Shown: positions 20,977 to 29,025, numbered from the stretch's first letter. The stretch: 64,000 nt of DNA from Rhodobacter sp. SGA-6-6 (GCF_011043545.1 NZ_JAAKGP010000004.1:248001-312000); one strand, 5' to 3'. Numbers and translations are program-made. The notes: a model not told the origin generated them from the letters alone.

Positions 20977-21483
20977 ATGGCCCCATGCACCCGCACCGAA
21001 CTCGCCCGTCTCTACGATGACGAAGGCGACCGCCTCGAACGGCAGATCGCCCGGCGCATCGGCAACCGCAGCATCGCCCGCGACCTGGTCCACGACATCT
21101 TCCTGCGGCTCTGGGAGCGGTCGGGCGAACTGCACGGCAATCCGGCGGCCTTCGTCACCCGGGCGGCGCAGAACGTCTCCATCGACCATTTGCGGCGCGA
21201 GCGGGTGCGCAACACCCACAGCGCCGGCCTCGCCGCCAACGATCCCGCGCCCGACCCAGCCTTCGCCACCCTGGCCGCCCGGCAATCCGGGCGGGCGGTG
21301 CGCGAGGCGATCCGCGACCTGCCCGAGACGACGCAGCGCCTGTTCCTGATGAACCGCGTCCAGGGGCTGAGCTTCCGCGAGATCGCCAGCCGCTACGGCA
21401 TGTCGGAACGCAACGTGGCCAAGCACATGGCAAAGGCCGTGGCCAGCTGCGCCCGGGCGCTGGAACTCCCGCGCGGCGGATGA
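20977..21483 (+). CDS. ECF-family RNA polymerase sigma factor (FecI-like)
   Basis: 168 residues. Region 2 contains ARDLVHDIFLRLWERSG and region 4 contains LSFREIASRYGMSERNVAKHM, the helix-turn-helix. This is the size and pattern of iron-starvation sigma factors such as FecI. No FecR-type anti-sigma gene is adjacent: the next gene is on the opposite strand, and the neighbouring receptor lacks the signalling domain that normally works through FecR. It probably drives iron-uptake genes nearby, but how it is itself controlled is not evident. Confidence 0.87.
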   Translation: MAPCTRTELARLYDDEGDRLERQIARRIGNRSIARDLVHDIFLRLWERSGELHGNPAAFVTRAAQNVSIDHLRRERVRNTHSAGLAANDPAPDPAFATLAARQSGRAVREAIRDLPETTQRLFLMNRVQGLSFREIASRYGMSERNVAKHMAKAVASCARALELPRGG

Positions 21484-21498
21484 GGCCGCGCGGCCCCG

Positions 21499-21987
21499 CT
21501 ACTCGGCCAGCCCGAATTCCACCATCTTGTCGGCCAGCTGCTCGATCCCGTCGATGGTGCGCATCGAGGGGTTCATCGCCTCGGCGCGCATGACGAAGTA
21601 ATGGCCCGCCGCCACGGCCGGAATCCGGCTGGCGACCGGGTCGGTGGTCAGGAACTCCACCTTCCGGGCCGGATCGTCGCCCTCGTTGAAGCGGCGGTCC
21701 ATCCCGGCCAGCACGATCACCGCCGGCTCGGCCCGGGCGATGGTCTCCCAGCCGACCCAGGGCCATTCGTCGTCCGAGGCGATCACGTTGCGGGCGCCTA
21801 GGCTGGCCAGCATGTAGGCGGGCGCGCCGTTGCTGCCGGCGACCGAGGCGTCCATCTCCATCTCGGGGCTGGTGAACCAGAACAGCACCGGCACGTCGCG
21901 GGCCTTCGCCGCGCGGGCCACCGCCCCGGCGGCGGGCGCCAGAAGCGGCGCAAGCAGCAGGGCGGCGAGGATCGGGCGAAGCCTCAT
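21499..21987 (-). CDS. Truncated binding protein: signal peptide plus C-lobe only
   Basis: 162 residues: a signal peptide (cut near APAAGAVARA) joined directly to a sequence that aligns throughout with the C-terminal lobe (about residues 208-336) of the binding protein encoded at 24984-25994 in the same operon. Shared segments include FWF-S-EM, SDDEWPWVGWETIARA/SDEEWPTVSWETIARA and FLTTDPVAS/FLKTDPVAS. The N-lobe and connecting helix are absent. The frame is intact and its ATG overlaps the methyltransferase stop (4 bp), so it appears to be expressed. It could be a degraded duplicate or a new single-lobe periplasmic protein. Confidence 0.75.
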   Translation of the reverse strand: MRLRPILAALLLAPLLAPAAGAVARAAKARDVPVLFWFTSPEMEMDASVAGSNGAPAYMLASLGARNVIASDDEWPWVGWETIARAEPAVIVLAGMDRRFNEGDDPARKVEFLTTDPVASRIPAVAAGHYFVMRAEAMNPSMRTIDGIEQLADKMVEFGLAE

Positions 21988-22766
21988 GGCATGTCCTTTC
22001 GGGCGGGTTTCCAGGCGATCAGGATGAAGCGGCGGTAGACCCGGGTGCGCAGCCGGTTGCGCAAGCCTTGCGTCGCCCGCTGCGCCCGGGCGATGGGGCC
22101 ATGCGGCAGTTCGCGGATGCCGGTAAAGCCCGCGGCTGCCAGCAGCGGCGCGAGGCGGTCGAAGGTCAGCCCTTCCGAGAAGGGCAGCCGCCGCATGATC
22201 CCGGCGTGGCGGTCGCTCAGCGCGCCGTCGTAATAGGCGTCCGGGGCGATCCGCTTCCACCGGGCGAGCACCCATGCCGCCCAACGGCCCCAAGGCGCGG
22301 GCCTGGTCCAGTCGCCGTCGTAGACCAGCAGCCGCCCGCCCGGGCGCAGGATGCGGAACCAGTCGGCGAAGGCGGCTTCCGGCTCGGTCAGGGTCCAGAC
22401 CAGATGGCGGCAGAGGATGGCGTCGTAGCTGGCGTCCGGCTCCATCGTGCGCTGCGCATCGGCGTGGAGGAAGCGCAGCCGCGGCTTGCCTTCGTGCTTG
22501 GCCCGGGCCACCGCCAGCATCGGCTCGGCGAAGTCCAGCGCGGTGACGTCGTGGCCGAGGTCGTGGACCAGCCGCGTCACCTCGCCGGTGCCGCAGGCCA
22601 GTTCCAGCACCTTGAGCGGCGCCGGGCCGAGGAGCCGCATGGGTTCGGCCCAGGCGGCGGCCTCCGGCCCCGGGGCGATGTGGTGGCCGAAGGCGAGGTC
22701 GAAGGTTTCGGACCGCTTCGACCAATAGGCGCGGATTTCCTCGGCCAGATCGTGGTTGGCGGTCAT
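21984..22766 (-). CDS. SAM-dependent class I methyltransferase
   Basis: 260 residues with a methyltransferase-11 type core: motif I VLELACGTGEVTRL, an acidic second motif in VTALDFAEPML and LHADAQR, and LRPGGRLLVYDGDW. The C-terminal third is basic (RNRLRTRVYRRF). Close relatives act on small molecules or lipids; the substrate here is not evident. It overlaps pseudoazurin upstream and the half binding protein downstream by 4 bp each, so it belongs to the cobalamin-riboswitch operon. Confidence 0.8.
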   Translation of the reverse strand: MTANHDLAEEIRAYWSKRSETFDLAFGHHIAPGPEAAAWAEPMRLLGPAPLKVLELACGTGEVTRLVHDLGHDVTALDFAEPMLAVARAKHEGKPRLRFLHADAQRTMEPDASYDAILCRHLVWTLTEPEAAFADWFRILRPGGRLLVYDGDWTRPAPWGRWAAWVLARWKRIAPDAYYDGALSDRHAGIMRRLPFSEGLTFDRLAPLLAAAGFTGIRELPHGPIARAQRATQGLRNRLRTRVYRRFILIAWKPARKDMP

Positions 22767-23179
22767 TGCGGGTTGGCGGCCAGGATCGCCTCGAACCTTT
22801 CGCGGGCGCGGGCCGGCAGGTCCTCGGGCAGCGCCGGCGCAGGCGCATCGCCGACCTCGATCAGCATCACCATGCCCATGGCGAAATGGGGGGAACACTT
22901 GATGCCGTAGCTGCCCGGCACCGTCAGGGTGACGAAGAAATCCTCGTTGATCTTCGACTTGAACGGCTCCGCCCCCTCCGGGATCATGCCGTCGATGGCG
23001 GCGGCGTTGTGGCTGGGCTGGGTGGGCACGAAGCGCACGGTATCGCCGGGGGCGATGCTCAGGAACGAGGGTTCGTAGATCATCGGGCCGTTGTCGCTGC
23101 GGTTGAACATCTGCACCTCATGCGTCTCGGCAAGGGCGGGAGCGGCAAGCAGCATGAGGACAAGGGCGGCGGATTTCAT
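22763..23179 (-). CDS. Pseudoazurin-type blue copper protein
   Basis: 138 residues with a signal peptide (cut near APALAETH). The type 1 copper ligands are His57 (PSHNAA), Cys95 and His98 (KCSPHFAMGM) and Met103, the order and spacing of pseudoazurin. It should carry electrons in the periplasm, classically to nitrite or nitrous-oxide reductases. No denitrification gene is near; instead it sits 3 bp downstream of a corrinoid-uptake ATPase gene, which is unusual. Confidence 0.88.
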   Translation of the reverse strand: MKSAALVLMLLAAPALAETHEVQMFNRSDNGPMIYEPSFLSIAPGDTVRFVPTQPSHNAAAIDGMIPEGAEPFKSKINEDFFVTLTVPGSYGIKCSPHFAMGMVMLIEVGDAPAPALPEDLPARARERFEAILAANPQ

Positions 23180-23182
23180 CGG

Positions 23183-23950
23183 TCACTCCTGAAGGCAGTG
23201 GAAGCGGAACTGGGTGGCGTCGTCGGCGGGGTCGCGCAGCGGTGTGGCGCCGACGCGGAAGATCGCGGCAAGGCGGGCGGGGGTCAGCACCTCGGCCGGC
23301 GGGCCGCAGGCGGCAAGGCGGCCACCCTCCATCACCGCCAGCCGGTCGCAGCCCATGGCCTGGTTGAGGTCGTGCAGCGCCACGATCACCGTCACCGGCA
23401 GCCGGCTGACCAGCCGCAGCAGCGACAGCTGATGGTGGATGTCCAGATGGTTGGTCGGCTCGTCCAAGAGCAGCAGCCGCGGCCGCTGCGCCAGCGCGCG
23501 GGCGATATGGGTGCGCTGCCGCTCGCCGCCCGAAAGCGTGGCCCAGGGACGGCCGGCGAAGGCCGAAATGCCGATGGCGGCCATCGCCTCCTCGACGATG
23601 GCGGCATCTGCCGCGCCGAAGGGCGCCAACGCCGACAGCCAGGGGGTGCGCCCCAATTCCACCGCGTCGCGCACGCTCAGCGCCTCGGCGGTGTCGGCCT
23701 GCTGTTCCACCAGCGCGATGCGGCGGGCGATCTCGCGCCGGGACAGCGCGGCCAGCGGCACCCCGTCCAGCCGCACCTCGCCCGTCGCCCGCGGCAGCAG
23801 CCCGGCGACCAGCCGCAACAGCGTGGACTTGCCCGAGCCGTTGGGGCCGACCACGCCCAGGGTCTCGCCCGGGGCGACCTCCAGCGTTACCCCCTGCACG
23901 ATGGCGCGGGGGCCGGCCGTCCAGCCGAGGGCATCGGCGGAGACCCTCAC
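23183..23950 (-). CDS. ABC transporter ATP-binding protein (BtuD/FecE type)
   Basis: 255 residues. Walker A GPNGSGKST, signature LSGGERQRTHIARAL, Walker B LLLLDEPTNHLD and switch His in IVALHDLNQAM. It is the third gene of the riboswitch-led operon and energises the permease, whose stop overlaps its start by 4 bp. The cobalamin riboswitch suggests a corrinoid or cobalt-chelate substrate; sequence alone cannot separate this from siderophore ATPases. Confidence 0.9.
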   Translation of the reverse strand: MRVSADALGWTAGPRAIVQGVTLEVAPGETLGVVGPNGSGKSTLLRLVAGLLPRATGEVRLDGVPLAALSRREIARRIALVEQQADTAEALSVRDAVELGRTPWLSALAPFGAADAAIVEEAMAAIGISAFAGRPWATLSGGERQRTHIARALAQRPRLLLLDEPTNHLDIHHQLSLLRLVSRLPVTVIVALHDLNQAMGCDRLAVMEGGRLAACGPPAEVLTPARLAAIFRVGATPLRDPADDATQFRFHCLQE

Positions 23951-24987
23951 AGCCGCCTCCGGTTGCGGATCAGGATTAGGGCGAAGCCCGGCGCGCCGAC
24001 CAGCGCGGTGACGACGCCGATCGGCACCACCTGCCCCGGGATCAACACGCGCGAGACGACATCGGCGGCGATCAGGAACACCGGCCCGGCCAGGGCGACA
24101 GCGGGCACCAGCGCCCCGTGGCGCGGCCCGGTCAGGAAGCGGGTGGCGTGCGGGATCACCAGCCCGACGAAGCCGATGGAGCCGACGAGGCTGACCATGC
24201 TGGCCGTCATCAGCGTGGTGGCGCCGATCAGCACCGCCTGCACCCGCCGCACCGGGATGCCCAAAGCGGCAGCGGAATCGGCGCCGAAGGAGAAGGCATC
24301 CATCGACCGCATGTGCCAGAGGCAGACGATGAACCCGGCCAGCGCCACCGGCACCGCCAGCGACACGTCGGGCCAGCGCACGCCGGACAGGTTGCCCAGA
24401 AGCCAGAACATGATCCCGCGCGCCTGTTCGGCATTGGCGGTCTTGGCGATGAAGAACGAGGTCAGCGCGTTGAACAGCTGCGACCCGGCGATGCCCGCCA
24501 GCACCAGCTGCGCCGGCCCGCCCCCCGCCGCCCGCGCCAGCGCCACCACCAGCAGGAAGGCCAGCGTCGCGCCGCCGAAGGCCCCGGCCGAGATGCCGAC
24601 CAGCCCGCCGCCGACGCCCATGATCGTCACCGCCACCGCGCCGGTGGAGGCCCCGGCCGAGACGCCCAGCAGGTAGGGATCAGCCAGCGCGTTGCGGATC
24701 AGCGCCTGCAGCACCACGCCCGACAGCGCCAGCCCCGCGCCGCAGGCCGCCGCCACCAAAGTGCGCGGCAGGCGGTAGTTCCAGATGATCCCGGCCTCGA
24801 TCGGGTCGACCGGATGTCCGGCATTCCACAGGTTGTTGGCGAAGACCGCCGCCACCGTCGAAAACGGCAGCGGCGTCTCGCCGATGACGACGCCCGCAAG
24901 GACCGCCACCAGCAGCACGGCAACCCCGGCCGCCCCGCGCCCGACGAGGGACCGGGCGCGAAGGCCGTGGGTTGCCGCGATGCTCAT
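23947..24987 (-). CDS. ABC transporter permease (BtuC/FecCD family)
   Basis: 346 residues, about ten membrane segments. Family signatures are LIRNALADPYLLGVSAGASTG and GSIGFVGLVIPHATRFL. It is flanked by and overlapping (4 bp each side) the binding-protein and ATPase genes. With the upstream cobalamin riboswitch, the system is most likely a vitamin B12/corrinoid importer. Confidence 0.9.
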   Translation of the reverse strand: MSIAATHGLRARSLVGRGAAGVAVLLVAVLAGVVIGETPLPFSTVAAVFANNLWNAGHPVDPIEAGIIWNYRLPRTLVAAACGAGLALSGVVLQALIRNALADPYLLGVSAGASTGAVAVTIMGVGGGLVGISAGAFGGATLAFLLVVALARAAGGGPAQLVLAGIAGSQLFNALTSFFIAKTANAEQARGIMFWLLGNLSGVRWPDVSLAVPVALAGFIVCLWHMRSMDAFSFGADSAAALGIPVRRVQAVLIGATTLMTASMVSLVGSIGFVGLVIPHATRFLTGPRHGALVPAVALAGPVFLIAADVVSRVLIPGQVVPIGVVTALVGAPGFALILIRNRRRL

Positions 24988-25994
24988 TTCAGGCCGAAGG
25001 CCGGCAGCGCCTCGGCCAGCACCTCCAGCGCCGCGACGTTGCGGATCGAGGGGTCCATCGAATGGGCGTCGAGAATGACGATGCGGCCGTTCTTCACCGC
25101 ATCCATCTGGCTGGCCACCGGATCGGTCTTCAGGAACTCCAGCTTCTTCTCGACGTCATCCGCGTCGAAGCGGCGGCGCTCCATCCGGGCCACCACGATC
25201 ACCGAAGGGTTGGCGCGGGCGATGGTCTCCCAGCTGACGGTCGGCCATTCCTCGTCGCTTTCCACCACGTTGCGCAGGCCCAGCTTCTCCATCATGTAGC
25301 CGGGCGGTCCCATGCGGCCGGCGACATAGGGGTCCACGTCCATCTCGGCCGAGGAGAACCAGAACACCGCCGAGGCATCGGTCAGGTCCAGCGCCTGCGC
25401 CTTCTCGATGGCGGCGGCCTCGCGCGCCTTCAGGCCGGCGACCAGTTCCTCGCCCTTCTCGGGGACATCGAAGATCTGGCTCAGTTCGGTCACGCCGGCA
25501 TAGATGCTGTCCATCTCGAACATCGCCAGCCGGGTGCCGTCCGAGCCGGCGGTGTTGTCCTTCTTCCAGCAGTCGGCCGGCAGGATGTAGGTCGGAATGC
25601 CGACATCGGCGAACTGCTCGCGGGTGGCGACGATGCCCTGCGGGCCGATGTGCCATTCATACTGGATGGCGACGAGACCGGGCTTCTTCGCCAACACGGA
25701 TTCGAAGCTGGGGTCGTTGTCGGCCAGCCGTTCGACCTGCGCGTTGACCTCGGCGAATTCGGGCAGAACTTCGGTGAACCAGACCGAGGTGCCCAGCACC
25801 TTGTCGCCGAGGCCCAGCGAATAGAGGATCTCGGTCGCGGCCTGGCCCACGGTCACGGCGCTTTCGGGCGCCTTGTCGAAGGTCAGGTCGACGCCGCAGT
25901 TCTTCAGGCTCAGCGGATAGGCGGTCTCGGCCGCGGCGGGCAGCGCGAGACAGGCCGCACCCAGCAGGGCGGCCGTCAGGGAACGGGCGAACAT
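24984..25994 (-). CDS. ABC transporter substrate-binding protein (BtuF-like)
   Basis: 336 residues with a signal peptide (cut near PAAAETAY). The N-lobe (about 30-180), a long helix (GEELVAGLKAREAAAIEKA) and the C-lobe (about 208-336) form a cluster A-III periplasmic binding fold. Cys33 and Cys142 could form a disulphide. The ATG at 25994 directly begins the signal peptide; upstream in-frame codons lie in the leader. About 165 nt of leader separate it from the cobalamin riboswitch. Corrinoid binding is inferred from that control. Its C-lobe is duplicated at 21499-21987. Confidence 0.85.
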   Translation of the reverse strand: MFARSLTAALLGAACLALPAAAETAYPLSLKNCGVDLTFDKAPESAVTVGQAATEILYSLGLGDKVLGTSVWFTEVLPEFAEVNAQVERLADNDPSFESVLAKKPGLVAIQYEWHIGPQGIVATREQFADVGIPTYILPADCWKKDNTAGSDGTRLAMFEMDSIYAGVTELSQIFDVPEKGEELVAGLKAREAAAIEKAQALDLTDASAVFWFSSAEMDVDPYVAGRMGPPGYMMEKLGLRNVVESDEEWPTVSWETIARANPSVIVVARMERRRFDADDVEKKLEFLKTDPVASQMDAVKNGRIVILDAHSMDPSIRNVAALEVLAEALPAFGLK

Positions 25995-26159
25995 GGATCG
26001 TCTCCGGTGTGTGATGCGACCGGAGACGGGAAGGGGACGCCGGCCCGGAAGCTGGCCCGCGCAAGGCTGCGCGCGCTGGCGGTCTGCGGTGCCGTGGGGC
26101 ACCTTGGGGCAAAGATCATCCGACACCTCCCCGGACACCCCGCCCGGGCCGCGTTGAAG

Positions 26160-26332
26160 TTACGTCGGCAGGTCTCCTGACTGGCGGGTCGTCGGGCTTT
26201 GCGGCCTTCCCATGGTTTGCACCACAGTGGCGTGTTCGCAAAAACCCTCACCGCCTACAGTTGCGGGGGCAGTTCCGGTTCACCGGACAGGTCCGGCGAC
26301 GGATTCCCTTTCAATTCCTTGCGGAAACCGAC
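26160..26332 (-). promoter_or_regulatory. Cobalamin riboswitch upstream of the BtuFCD-like operon
   Basis: Read on the minus strand the segment has the conserved order of AdoCbl riboswitches: AAAGGGAA (near 26310), CCGGTGAACCGGAACTGCCC with CCCGCAACTG just after it (near 26260-26285), GCCACTG, GGGAAGG, and the B12 box CCAGTCAGGAGACCTGCC near 26167-26184. It lies in the leader of the minus-strand uptake operon, and adenosylcobalamin should repress it. Confidence 0.93.
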
Positions 26333-26473
26333 AGCGATCCGACTACCCCGCCCTGCCCCTCCGGGCAAGGGAAATGTTCGGGGAGGCGAGTCCGGACCCG
26401 GCCCGTCGGCGGCACCGCGGGCGTGCCCGGCGCAGGAAAGGGGGCGCTACCCTCTCGCCGCTACGCGCCCCAC

Positions 26474-26498
26474 TCCCGGGATTTTTGGCGAGATGAAA
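26474..26498 (-). repeat. Dispersed repeat, copy A
   Basis: The minus strand reads TTTCATCTCGCCAAAAAT followed by CCCGGGAGT. It matches copies at 26603, 31052 and 34804 (core TTCATCTTGGC-AAATA-CC-GGGG). It is inverted relative to copy B about 105 bp away, so the pair flanks a short GC-rich block with no gene. The remaining 26333-26659 stretch contains nothing else I recognise. Confidence 0.55.
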
Positions 26499-26602
26499 CA
26501 ACCGAATCGCTTCAGGTTGACCCCACGGTGCAGAGTGAAAGCGCCGCGCCTCCCCTGTGCAGGCGGCCCGAGGCGCGGCGCCCCTCTTCGCTCCGGCGTG
26601 GC

Positions 26603-26650
26603 TTTCATCTTGGCAAAAATACTCCGGGGGTGCGGGGGCTGGCCCCCGCC
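26603..26650 (+). repeat. Dispersed repeat, copy B, with hairpin after cobO
   Basis: The plus strand begins TTTCATCTTGGCAAAAATAC, then CCGGGGGTG, and ends in a strong hairpin (GCGGGGGC 26632-26639, GCCCCCGC 26642-26649). In the minus-strand direction the hairpin comes 10 bp after the cobO stop and is followed by TATTTTTG, so this copy may double as the cobO terminator. Confidence 0.6.
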
Positions 26651-26659
26651 TGCGACGGC

Positions 26660-27283
26660 TCAGAACTCCACCCCCGGCTGCGCCTTGATTCCGGCGCGGA
26701 ACGGGTGCTTCACCACCTGCATCTCGGTCACCAGGTCGGCCAGTTCGATCAGTTCGGGCTTCGCGTTGCGCCCGGTCAGCACCACATGGGTCATCGGCGG
26801 CTTTTCATCGCGCAGGAAGGCCGCCACCTCGGCCGCGTCGAGATAATCGTAGCGCAGCGCGATGTTGATCTCGTCCAGCAGCACCATGCGGTTCGCGGGA
26901 TCGCGGATCAGCTCCTTCGCCTTCTCCCAGCCCGCCCGCGCCGCCGCCTTGTCGCGGGCCAGGTCCTGGGTCTCCCAGGTGAAGCCCTCGCCCATGGTGT
27001 GGAACTTGCACAGATCGCCGAAATGGCCGGTCAGCAGCTCGCGCTCGCCCGTGGCCATGGCGCCCTTGATGAACTGCACCACCGCGCAGGGCATCCCGTG
27101 GGCGACGCAGCGCAGGATCATGCCGAAGGCCGAGGAGGACTTGCCCTTGCCCGGCCCGGTATGGACGATGACCAGCCCCTTCTCGCCGGTCTTTTCCTCC
27201 ATCATCCGGTCGCGCGCGGCCTTGATCCTGGCCTTCTTGGCGGCATGGGCGGCTTCTTCCGCGGTCATGCTGTCGTCGGTCAT
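26660..27283 (-). CDS. cobO: Cob(I)yrinic acid a,c-diamide adenosyltransferase (CobO)
   Basis: 207 residues. The P-loop is HTGPGKGKSSSAFG and the protein contains FIKGAMATGERELL and LLDEINIALRYDYLD, all standard for the CobA/CobO adenosyltransferase family, which adds the 5'-deoxyadenosyl group to the cobalt. The ATG at 27283 follows AAGGAGAGGG closely; a second in-frame ATG lies 15 bp on. It is divergent from the cob operon and about 50 bp from the plus-strand riboswitch, which cannot control it. Confidence 0.95.
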   Translation of the reverse strand: MTDDSMTAEEAAHAAKKARIKAARDRMMEEKTGEKGLVIVHTGPGKGKSSSAFGMILRCVAHGMPCAVVQFIKGAMATGERELLTGHFGDLCKFHTMGEGFTWETQDLARDKAAARAGWEKAKELIRDPANRMVLLDEINIALRYDYLDAAEVAAFLRDEKPPMTHVVLTGRNAKPELIELADLVTEMQVVKHPFRAGIKAQPGVEF

Positions 27284-27329
27284 CTGCCCTCTCCTTGACT
27301 TTCGCGCCGCAAAGTGGCTTGGCTCCTGC

Positions 27330-27530
27330 CATCGCTGGTTCCTGCTTATGGCAGGCGAAGAGGGAATGCGACAGCCCGACGCCGAAAGGCCGGGGTGAAG
27401 CGCAGCCGCCCCCGCGACCGTGACCGGAGAGGTCGCCCGACCGCCACTGGGGAATACCCCGGGAAGGCAGGGCGCCCGCCGGGGGTTCCGCCCCCGACAT
27501 CCGCAAGCCGGGAGACCTGCCAGCGCCGGC
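27330..27530 (+). promoter_or_regulatory. Cobalamin riboswitch leading the cob operon
   Basis: The plus strand contains GAGGGAATGCGAC, GGTGAAGCGCAG then CCGCCCCCGCGACCGTGA (near 27394-27423), GCCACTGGGG, GGGAAGGCAGGG and a B12-box variant AGCCGGGAGACCTGCCAGC (27505-27523), in the canonical order. It ends about 120 nt before the first gene (27651) and should repress the whole cobW-cobC run when adenosylcobalamin is plentiful. Confidence 0.93.
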
Positions 27531-27650
27531 CCCTGTCCAGGGGGCTGTCCGTAGCCGCGGCCGGGGTGTGCCGCAGACCGGAGTTGCCCGCGCGGCATCC
27601 CCGAGTCTTCGCGACCCCGTCCGCCCCCGATCGTCTGGCCGGAGGGGCCG

Positions 27651-28013
27651 ATGCGCGATGTGATGGAACTGGTGGTCTGCACCACCTGCCGCCTGCCCGG
27701 CGCCGACCCGGCAGCGCCCCGCGACGGCGCGCGGCTCTCCGCCGCGCTGGCCGCGGCCGGCATCCCCCACCGCCGGCAGGAATGCCTCTCGGCCTGCGAC
27801 AACGGCTGCGCCGTGGTCTTCCGCGGCCCCGGCCGCTGGACCTATGTCCAGGGCGCGCTGGACCCCGACCGCCACCTGCCCGACCTGCTGGAGATGATCC
27901 GCGCCTATGCCGCAGCGCCCGACGGCGTGGTGCCCTGGCGCCAGCGCCCCGAGGTCATCCGCAAGAACACCATCGTCCGCATCCCGCCACCGGAGGCCCC
28001 CCATGTCGCTTGA
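27651..28013 (+). CDS. DUF1636 family metal-binding protein
   Basis: 120 residues. It begins LVVCTTCRLPGA and has LSACDNGCAVVF mid-protein; the CxxC-like and C-x3-C cysteines suggest a thioredoxin-fold 2Fe-2S ferredoxin or metal-binding domain. DUF1636 genes recur at the head of cobalamin operons in alphaproteobacteria. GGAGGGG lies just before the ATG. Its end overlaps cobW by 11 bp. A role in cobalt handling or electron supply is plausible but unproven. Confidence 0.78.
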   Translation: MRDVMELVVCTTCRLPGADPAAPRDGARLSAALAAAGIPHRRQECLSACDNGCAVVFRGPGRWTYVQGALDPDRHLPDLLEMIRAYAAAPDGVVPWRQRPEVIRKNTIVRIPPPEAPHVA

Positions 28014-29025
28014 AAAGACCCCCGTCACCATCGTCACCGGCTTCCTCGGCGCCGGCAAGACCACGCTGATCCGCCACCTGCTGCAGAACCCCGGTGGGCG
28101 GCGGCTGGCCGTGCTGGTCAACGAATTCGGCGACGTCGGCGTGGACGGCGATCTGATCCGCGCCTGCGCCGACGCCATGTGCCCCGAGGCCAACATCGTC
28201 GAGCTGACCAACGGCTGCATCTGCTGCACCGTGGCCGACGAGTTCATCCCCTCGATCGAGCGGCTGATGGCGCTTAGCCCTCGCCCCGACCATATCGTGA
28301 TCGAGACCTCGGGGCTGGCGCTGCCGAAGCCGCTCCTCAAGGCCTTCGACTGGCCCGACCTGCGCTCGAAGATCACCATCGACGGCGTGGTCGCCGTGGC
28401 CGATGCCGAGGCGGTGGCCGCGGGCCTCTTCACCCCCGACCCCGCCCGCCCCGGCAGCGTGGCCGAGGCCGGCGCCGACCATGAAACCCCGCTCTCCGAG
28501 GTGTTCGAGGACCAGATCGCCTGCGCCGACCTGGTGCTTCTGTCCAAGGCCGACCTCGCCGGCGAATCCGGGCTGGAGGCCGCGAAGGCGGTGATCGCCG
28601 CCGAGGCGCCGCGCCCGCTGCCGATGCTGCCGCTGACCGAGGGCGTGATCGACGCCCGCGTCGTCCTCGGCATCGGCGCCGCTGCCGAGGACGGCATCGA
28701 CGCCCGCCCCTCGCACCACGACGGCGAGGCGGAGCACGACCACGACGATTTCGACACCCTCGTGGTAGACCTGCCCGAGGTGGACGACCCCGAGGCTTTG
28801 GCCGCGAAGGTGGCGGCGCTGGCCGGGGCGCAAGGCATCCTGCGGGTGAAGGGCCATGTCGCGGTGGCGGGCAAGCCGATGCGCCTTCTGGTGCAGGCCG
28901 TGGGCGCCCGCGTCCGCCACCAGTTCGACCGCCCCTGGGGCGCGCAGCCCCGGCAGGGCCGGCTGGTGGTGATCGCCGAGAAGGGCGACCTCGACGCTGC
29001 GGCGGTGCGGGCGGCGCTGGCCTGA
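28003..29025 (+). CDS. cobW: CobW-type metallochaperone GTPase
   Basis: 340 residues of the COG0523 family. Walker A GFLGAGKTTL, the metal-binding motif GCICC, the base-recognition segment LLSKADLAG and a histidine/acid-rich linker (PSHHDGEAEHDHDD, about 237-250) before the C-terminal CobW domain. The family hands a divalent metal to a client; here the client is presumably the cobaltochelatase, whose large subunit CobN is encoded with a 1-bp overlap downstream. Confidence 0.95.
   Translation: MSLEKTPVTIVTGFLGAGKTTLIRHLLQNPGGRRLAVLVNEFGDVGVDGDLIRACADAMCPEANIVELTNGCICCTVADEFIPSIERLMALSPRPDHIVIETSGLALPKPLLKAFDWPDLRSKITIDGVVAVADAEAVAAGLFTPDPARPGSVAEAGADHETPLSEVFEDQIACADLVLLSKADLAGESGLEAAKAVIAAEAPRPLPMLPLTEGVIDARVVLGIGAAAEDGIDARPSHHDGEAEHDHDDFDTLVVDLPEVDDPEALAAKVAALAGAQGILRVKGHVAVAGKPMRLLVQAVGARVRHQFDRPWGAQPRQGRLVVIAEKGDLDAAAVRAALA

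Noticed and set aside
26498-26602. A composite mobile element between inverted repeat copies A and B
   Set aside because: The 105-bp interior has no coding capacity and I see no target-site duplication; the pair may simply be two independent insertions.
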